Assembly (NCBI RefSeq): GCF_000620705.1 | Contig: NZ_KK211168.1 | Location: 525,318 to 589,317, forward strand | From: Nocardioides sp. URHA0020 | Lineage (GTDB): Bacteria > Actinomycetota > Actinomycetes > Propionibacteriales > Nocardioidaceae | Length of the DNA stretch: 64,000 nt | Reading direction: 5' to 3' | Shown: positions 56,971 to 64,000 of the stretch, piece after piece | How positions within the stretch are numbered: position 1 is the stretch's first letter | How the letters are laid out: each line of letters opens with the position of its first letter | Notes under the pieces: model-generated | The model's input: the letters and a program-made list of their open reading frames with translations, nothing else | Databases searched by the model: none | What the model was told of the DNA's origin: nothing | Translations under genes and position numbers: made by a program

Positions 56971-57417
56971 ATGGTTGGTCGGAGCGACAATGACGACCTG
57001 GATCTGACGCCTGATGCTGTCGCACCGTCAGCGGATCACGCCGACGGGGTCGTCCTGGTGGCTGGAATCCTGGGTGCGGGTCCCGACGACTCGTCGGTGC
57101 GGATCTTCCTTGACACGGCGTTCAGCACGTTCTACGACGTCCCGAAGGACGCCGTGCTCGATCGGAGCCGAGTCGATGCCGCCGTCTCGCCGTTCGGCGT
57201 GACCTCCACCGTGCTGCACGTCAAGCAGGGCACTCAGATCACCGTGCAGCACACAAGCTCGCGCACCATCGATCACGAGTTCCTGGCCGGTGACTTCACT
57301 GCCCCCGGGAGCTTCCGCGCCCTCACGGCCTTCCAGCGACCCGGAGTCGCCACAGGCTCGGAGCGCTACCCGACCACGGTGACCGTCTTTGACTGCCGCA
57401 CGTGCGATGCCTGCTGA
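56971..57417 (+). CDS. Candidate RiPP precursor fused to a larger N-terminal domain
   Basis: A 148-residue protein. Residues about 25-95 form a beta-rich domain (VRIFLDTAFSTFYDVPKDAV; SPFGVTSTVLHVKQGTQITV). Residues 103-116 (EFLAGDFTAPGSFR) repeat almost exactly in the next gene, so they look like a leader recognised by the enzymes. The tail after about 123 has T128, S130, T135, T136, T138, T144 and the only three cysteines, C142, C145, C148 (DCRTCDAC). GAGGAG lies five bases before the ATG. A leader-core carried at the end of a protein domain is uncommon. Confidence 0.75.
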   Translation: MVGRSDNDDLDLTPDAVAPSADHADGVVLVAGILGAGPDDSSVRIFLDTAFSTFYDVPKDAVLDRSRVDAAVSPFGVTSTVLHVKQGTQITVQHTSSRTIDHEFLAGDFTAPGSFRALTAFQRPGVATGSERYPTTVTVFDCRTCDAC

Positions 57418-57433
57418 CAGATGAGGAGCTGGG

Positions 57434-57625
57434 ATGAGCAACATCGAACACGAGTTCTTGGTCGGAGACTTCACCGCGCCTGGGAGCTTCCGCGGCTTGG
57501 CGGGCCTCACGCCAGCACGAGTCTTGGATGCGGTCGCAGGTCAGCCCACGAACGCAACTGACTGCTACCCCACCTCGCCCAACTCGCCGGGTCGTTGTCG
57601 GACCGACGAGCCTTGCCAGGTCTGA
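57434..57625 (+). CDS. Candidate RiPP precursor peptide
   Basis: A 63-residue peptide. EFLVGDFTAPGSFR (7-20) is the shared leader motif. After AVAG the core region QPTNATDCYPTSPNSPGRCR and TDEPCQV has cysteines C44, C55, C61, all in the core, and seven Ser/Thr. GAGGAG precedes the ATG in the same context as the upstream precursor (TGAGGAGCTG), a sign of gene duplication. It ends the operon; the spacing to the upstream gene is 16 bp. Confidence 0.75.
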   Translation: MSNIEHEFLVGDFTAPGSFRGLAGLTPARVLDAVAGQPTNATDCYPTSPNSPGRCRTDEPCQV

Positions 57626-58021
57626 TCGCTGGTCTGCTGCCAGTCGTCCATCGATGAGGTGCGACGCCCGGCAGCGGCCTTACGTCGGCTGCAAGCGGCA
57701 CAGTTCCCGCGAGCCCTCGCGCACGGACACGCAGGTAGCCTCCGCGATCTCGCGCCAGGCGCCCCGTAGGCCGCCGAGTATGGGGATTGGTCTCGACGCG
57801 ATCAGCCAGCGGAGAAGGCCGCCGCGTCGGCCAACTCTCGAAACTGACGGCCACGCACTCTCCCGCCTCGCTGACGGGCTTGGAGATGGTCGCCAGATTG
57901 CGGCCACCCGAGCCGACGAGTCACGATCCCTGTCCACCCCAGGCTCCTGAAGTAGCGATCCGCGACGGCCCGGTCCTGGGTCAATGGAACAAGCAGCCGC
58001 GTTCAAGGCGCTCAAGAACGT
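57626..58021. other. Gap between precursor gene and IS element
   Basis: About 400 bp without an intact gene. It contains the amidotransferase remnant described separately (57680-57790) and no transporter, protease or further precursor that I can support. A weak hairpin (GGTCTGCTGCC) follows the precursor stop. Confidence 0.5.
57680..57790 (-). pseudogene. Remnant of a class II amidotransferase 3' end
   Basis: The minus-strand reading GGLRGAWREIAEATCVSVRE with end GSRELCRLQPT aligns with the C-terminus of the intact gene at 47968 (GDLRGAWLEIPEATCVTLHG with SQDLRPFQPA). DNA is also similar (CACGCAGGTRGCCTCCGSGA). Only about 35 codons remain, with a TAA stop and no upstream part. It is a diverged paralogue fragment. 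Confidence 0.75.
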
Positions 58022-58040
58022 GCGACGCTCCTATGGTTCG

Positions 58041-59102
58041 TCAAGCAGCTGCGGCCCCGCTTTCGAGGAGTCGGTAGAGGTCGCGGGCGACGTAGCGGGT
58101 GAGACAGCGTTTGATCTCGCGGCTGGTCTTTCCTTCGGCGGTGCGGCGGGCGACGTAGTCGCGGGTGTCTGGTTGGTACTGGATCCGGATCTGGACCACC
58201 GTGTGCAGTGCCCGGTTGAGTTGCCGATCGCCGTAGCGATTGAGTCGATACCTGGTGGTGACCTGGCCGCTGTTCGCTGGGATCGGTGCGACGCCAGCGA
58301 GCATCGCGAACGCGGCTTCGGAGTGGATCCGGCCGGGGTGGGACCACGCGCACAACACCGTCGCGGCCACGATCGGACCGACCCCGAACTCCTCGAGGAG
58401 ATCCGGGCGCCAGCCGCGGATGATGACCACCATGGCCTTCTGATGCTCACGCGCTTCTTTCAGCATCGCGTGCGCGCGGCGAGCCAACGAGCGCAGTGCC
58501 ACCACCGTGCTGGCTGTCTCCACGTCCCACGACGCGTGCACGCGCAGGTTCGCCGCGGTGTTGAGCATCGCGGCGAGCTTCTGACCACGGAACCGGGCAC
58601 GAATGGGTTCCGGTGCGGCGATCACCAGGCTAAAGACCTGCTGCTGAGCCTCCGTGGATGCGTTGATCGCAGAGCGGCGAGCAGCCAACAGCACTGACAG
58701 GGCTTGGCGTTCTCCCCCACTGCGAGGAGTCCCCAGCTGGGGTCGAGCTATCGCTTCGCGCGCGGCTCGGATCGCATCGAGCGGGTCCGACTTCGCGCCG
58801 TTGCGTCGTGCCGCCCGCTTCGGGCGGTCCAGCTCGATGACGATCTCAGAGAACTCGAGCAGGTGACGGCTCAAGCCAGCGCCGTGACCCCCCGTGCCCT
58901 CGATCGCCCAGGCCCGCAACATCGCGTGGTTGTTGGCGAACTCCACCAGCTCGGCGTAACCCTCGGCCGTTGCCTCGACGGTGATCTCGCCGAGGACGCC
59001 ACCGGTCGCGGTGTCGACCACCGCAGCGGAGTGGGTATGGACGTGGGTGTCGACGCCGATGACGACGTCGACCACTTCGCGTAGATCGGTCAGACTGTTC
59101 AT
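58041..59102 (-). CDS. IS110-family DEDD transposase
   Basis: A 353-residue recombinase. The RuvC-like DEDD domain has IGVDTHVHTHS (D), WAIEGTGGHG (E) and GAKSDPLDAIRAA (D, D). The C-terminal Tnp_20 domain has FGVGPIVAATVLCAWSHPGR and the serine region FAMLAGVAPIPANSGQ. It is full length and intact. ATG 59100-59102 has AAGGAG upstream. It makes the element potentially active. Confidence 0.95.
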   Translation of the reverse strand: MNSLTDLREVVDVVIGVDTHVHTHSAAVVDTATGGVLGEITVEATAEGYAELVEFANNHAMLRAWAIEGTGGHGAGLSRHLLEFSEIVIELDRPKRAARRNGAKSDPLDAIRAAREAIARPQLGTPRSGGERQALSVLLAARRSAINASTEAQQQVFSLVIAAPEPIRARFRGQKLAAMLNTAANLRVHASWDVETASTVVALRSLARRAHAMLKEAREHQKAMVVIIRGWRPDLLEEFGVGPIVAATVLCAWSHPGRIHSEAAFAMLAGVAPIPANSGQVTTRYRLNRYGDRQLNRALHTVVQIRIQYQPDTRDYVARRTAEGKTSREIKRCLTRYVARDLYRLLESGAAAA

Positions 59103-59442
59103 GCGTTCTCTCCTTCGCCGGACGGGACGTGGTTCCGGTCCGGGACGGAGGCTCGGCAGGACTGTGATGAGACACGCCAGGCGCCGCTAACGCCAGGTGG
59201 TCAAGCTCCTGATCAGGCCAGCTCCTCCAACCGGTCCGGGGCCGGCGGCCACGAGCGGACAGGTCGCACTAAGGCACGAAGCCAGTCATTCCGGGGGTCA
59301 CACCCGCAGCCGCCAAGCCACAGCCCATCACCATCAGGCTGCGAAGGCGATCCTCACAGTCCTTCCACCGCGAACGACGTCACGGAGCGGCGACCCGCAC
59401 TGCAACGCGCCAACTCATCCTGGTGACCGAGCCAGGCGACGC
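59103..59442 (-). ncRNA. Non-coding end of the IS110 element, candidate bridge RNA
   Basis: 340 bp with no gene between the transposase start and the next gene. In IS110-group elements the long non-coding end 5' of the recombinase encodes a structured bridge RNA with target- and donor-binding loops. Short repeats and palindromes are visible, for example CCTGATCAGG (59208-59217) and two CCGGTCCGGG-like copies. RNA boundaries and loops cannot be assigned by eye. Confidence 0.4.
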
Positions 59443-59444
59443 CC

Positions 59445-60563
59445 TCAGTCCAGCAGGACCGGGATCAGCATCTCGTCGGGCGTGAGCGAACCGTGCAGGC
59501 CGACCAGGGTGGCCTCGTAGGGGAAGTCGGCCGTGGAGAGGATCGCGGTGTCGCCGTGGCAGGCGACCACGACGTCACCGAGCCGGGGCAGCACCCCGGG
59601 CACGACGGGGCCGAACCAGCCGCGCGCGATGGCGTCGTGCCGCGCGAGCACCGTGGCCCGCTCGCCCAGCACGGAGGACCAGGCCGCGAGCACGTCATTG
59701 ACCGCACCGCGCTGGCAGTAGAGGTGCCGGAACCGCGCCTCGCCGCCCAGCAGGGCGACGCCGTCACGCAGCTCGGTGCGCTCGTCGACGTCGACCCGCG
59801 CCTGCGACGGCGAGTCGATCATGCCGTGGTCGGCGACCACCAGGAGCCGCACGTGCGGGGGCAGGGCCTCACGCAGCTGCTCGGCCTCGGCGTCGACCAT
59901 CGCTAGCTGCTGCAGCCACGGACTGGAGGCGACGCCGTACCGGTGGCCCGTCCAGTCGAGGTCGCCGTCGTACAGGTAGGTGAACGATGCGCGCTCGATC
60001 GAGGCCGCGAGGGCGGCTGCGATCCGCTCGCCGACCCGGTCGGCACCGACGTAGTCGGCACCGCGGTGCGCCGCGACCGTCAGCCCGCTGCCGCGGAACT
60101 CCCGCTTGTTGACGACCGTGACGGTGCCGCCCTGCCGGCGCAGCCGCGCGAAGGCGGTGTCGTTGGGCTGCCACTCCAGCGGGTCGACCGTCTTGTCCCA
60201 CATCAGCGCGTTGAGCAGCCTGTCGGTGCCGGGCACCCGGGAGGTGAAGCCGACCAGGCCGTGCGCGCCCGGCGGGAGACCGGTGCCGAGGGAGGTGAGG
60301 CTGGTCGCCGTGGTCGAGGGGACCCCCGCGGTCGCCGGGGCCTGGAGCTCCAGCAGCGAGGCGAGGTACGGCGCGGCGTGCGCGTAGCGCTGCAGCAGGT
60401 TGGCGCCGAGCCCGTCGACGAGGAAGACGACGTACGCCGGGGCCTCGGGCAGGGTCAGGCCGGTCGGTGGCTCGCCGATCGGGAGACCCAGCGCGGACGC
60501 GACCGCCGGGACGACGTCGGCGAGCGAGCGCTCGCCGTACGCCGGTCGGAGGAAGTCCTGCAC
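59445..60563 (-). CDS. Alkaline phosphatase superfamily phosphodiesterase (nucleotide pyrophosphatase type)
   Basis: A 372-residue soluble protein. VVFLVDGLGANLLQRYA carries the first metal Asp, GVPSTTATSLTSLGTGLPPG the nucleophile Thr, YLYDGDLDWTGHRYG and VVADHGMIDSP the other metal ligands. This matches the type I phosphodiesterase/nucleotide pyrophosphatase group. Substrate unknown. GTG 60561-60563 is used; its stop lies 3 bp from the possible IS border. It follows the DUF5998 gene by 11 bp. Confidence 0.88.
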   Translation of the reverse strand: MQDFLRPAYGERSLADVVPAVASALGLPIGEPPTGLTLPEAPAYVVFLVDGLGANLLQRYAHAAPYLASLLELQAPATAGVPSTTATSLTSLGTGLPPGAHGLVGFTSRVPGTDRLLNALMWDKTVDPLEWQPNDTAFARLRRQGGTVTVVNKREFRGSGLTVAAHRGADYVGADRVGERIAAALAASIERASFTYLYDGDLDWTGHRYGVASSPWLQQLAMVDAEAEQLREALPPHVRLLVVADHGMIDSPSQARVDVDERTELRDGVALLGGEARFRHLYCQRGAVNDVLAAWSSVLGERATVLARHDAIARGWFGPVVPGVLPRLGDVVVACHGDTAILSTADFPYEATLVGLHGSLTPDEMLIPVLLD

Positions 60564-60574
60564 GCCGGCGGCGA

Positions 60575-61165
60575 TCAGTGAGCGTGCGTGCGCGCGGAGA
60601 GCGCCTCGGCGAAGGTGAGCAGGCCGCCGACGGCGTCGGTGCCGTCGGCCGCGGCGGAGACCCGGAGGGAGAAGTCGTCGGACGCCAGCACCCCGGTGTA
60701 GCCGTGGTCGGCGTCGCACTGCGGGTCGTTGCACCCGGCGGGCTCGAGGTCGAGACGGCTCACGCCGCCCCAGCCGATGGTCATCACGGCCTCGGCGGGC
60801 GGCCGCGGACCGGCGGTCGGGTTGGCGACCATCCGGGTGACCACGACCGAGCGCACCGAGCTGAGCCGGACCGCCTCGGTCGAGGTGGAGGTGTAGGGCT
60901 CGGGCAGCAGGTCGTCACCCTCGTGCTCGTCGGTGTGGGCCAGGATCAGCCGGCTCGGCGTCAGCACCGCCACCGACAGGTGCCGCCGGACCTCGTCGCG
61001 CTCGAAGGTGGGCTCGTGGTGCACGAAGAAGGCCACGATCTCCTCGCCGGCGACCGCGCTCTCCACACCTTCGGCCACGACGTCCGGGTAGTAGCCGGTG
61101 CGGTCGATCGCGTCCCTGAGCTCGAGGCCGCGGTCGTGACCCTCGGTGGTCCTGGTGCTACGCAT
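60575..61165 (-). CDS. DUF5998 protein
   Basis: A 196-residue soluble protein (LRDAIDRTGYYPDVVAEGVE; SRLILAHTDEHEGDDL; CNDPQCDADHGYTGVLASDD), matching DUF5998 of actinobacteria. Two cysteines in CNDPQC recall a metal site. Function unknown. It is probably co-transcribed with the phosphodiesterase gene. Confidence 0.87.
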   Translation of the reverse strand: MRSTRTTEGHDRGLELRDAIDRTGYYPDVVAEGVESAVAGEEIVAFFVHHEPTFERDEVRRHLSVAVLTPSRLILAHTDEHEGDDLLPEPYTSTSTEAVRLSSVRSVVVTRMVANPTAGPRPPAEAVMTIGWGGVSRLDLEPAGCNDPQCDADHGYTGVLASDDFSLRVSAAADGTDAVGGLLTFAEALSARTHAH

Positions 61166-61191
61166 GCGTGCAGTCTGTCACGCAGGCGTGG

Positions 61192-63891
<2,700 letters not shown>

Positions 63892-63951
63892 GAGAGGAAT
63901 CTAGCCTGACCGGGCGAGGACGGCGCGCCCCGACACATCCGGTGGGGCTCC

Positions 63952-63997
63952 GGTGGTTGAGGTGCGAAGGCCGCCAGGCCTGGGCCTCGAAACCACC
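63952..63997 (-). repeat. 46-bp dispersed palindromic element, copy C
   Basis: Same ends, length and orientation as copy B at 21350, with a few changes in the inner hairpin (GCGAAGGCCGCCAGGCCTGG). It lies about 60 bp upstream of the GNAT-fusion start, outside any gene visible here. Confidence 0.9.
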
Positions 63998-64000
63998 ACC

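Larger units (their letters stand above)
58022..59442 (-). mobile_element. IS110-family insertion sequence
   Basis: The element contains the transposase gene (58041-59102) and a long non-coding end (59103-59442) upstream of it. GCGACGC occurs at 58022-58028 and 59436-59442 and may mark the junctions; size about 1.42 kb fits the family. IS110 elements usually lack long terminal inverted repeats, and none is seen. Exact ends are uncertain. Confidence 0.7.

Noticed and set aside
59200..59220. tRNA gene as island attachment site
   Set aside because: No cloverleaf or T-loop consensus is found at either island edge.

Overview
The window is chromosomal DNA of a very GC-rich actinobacterium, most like Nocardioides or a relative in the Nocardioidaceae. 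This rests on the strong G/C third-position bias, many GTG starts, and several actinobacteria-specific families: SepH, DUF3093, DUF3159, DUF3710, DUF4193, DUF4235, DUF5998, DUF3099 and a ferrochelatase with C-terminal cysteines. All family names come from reading the translated sequence; no database search was run.

Layout. 1-13.2 kb: a response regulator cut by the window edge, two secreted glycosidase-like proteins (GH26-like with calcium repeats; GH18-like), a zinc-protease-like lipoprotein coupled to an amino acid permease, dxs, an SMP-30-like protein coupled to a Nudix hydrolase, and a giant BTAD/AAA regulator. 13.25-13.68 kb: a tandem array of nested palindromes between convergent genes. 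13.7-21.2 kb: hemerythrin-like protein, MMPL exporter, and a three-gene FtsX-type ABC exporter operon. 21.2-28.5 kb: dispersed 46-bp palindromes, small enzymes, an ECF sigma factor operon and aconitase. 28.5-29.4 kb: a frameshifted short-chain dehydrogenase behind a MerR-type promoter. 29.4-39.7 kb: a housekeeping block whose order matches, from memory, the Mycobacterium tuberculosis Rv2689c-Rv2701c neighbourhood (RNA methyltransferase, KimA-like K+ transporter, two TrkA proteins, DUF3159, OB-fold, DUF3710, dut, DUF3093, DUF4193, suhB), followed by ferrochelatase. 39.7-49.3 kb: MFS carrier, FAD oxidase, TRIC channel, sepH, sulfurtransferase, thymidine kinase, two surface proteins, a class II glutamine amidotransferase and a DUF3099 protein.

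49.3-59.4 kb is an accessory island. Its base composition is visibly less biased, it carries gene fragments and an IS110-family element, and a degraded second copy of the amidotransferase 3' end lies near its right side. Its main content is a compact operon on the + strand (53.6-57.6 kb): an APH-like kinase, a HopA1-like lyase, a LanC-like cyclase with intact zinc ligands, and two cysteine-rich precursor candidates sharing one leader motif. Together these look like a split-enzyme lanthipeptide pathway: the kinase phosphorylates Ser/Thr, the HopA1-like protein eliminates phosphate, and LanC joins Cys to the dehydro residues. One precursor carries the leader and core as the tail of a larger protein domain. 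This is the strongest candidate for an undescribed system here.

59.4-64 kb returns to core genes: a phosphodiesterase-like protein, DUF5998, and a large GNAT plus acyl-CoA synthetase fusion; a third 46-bp palindrome closes the window.
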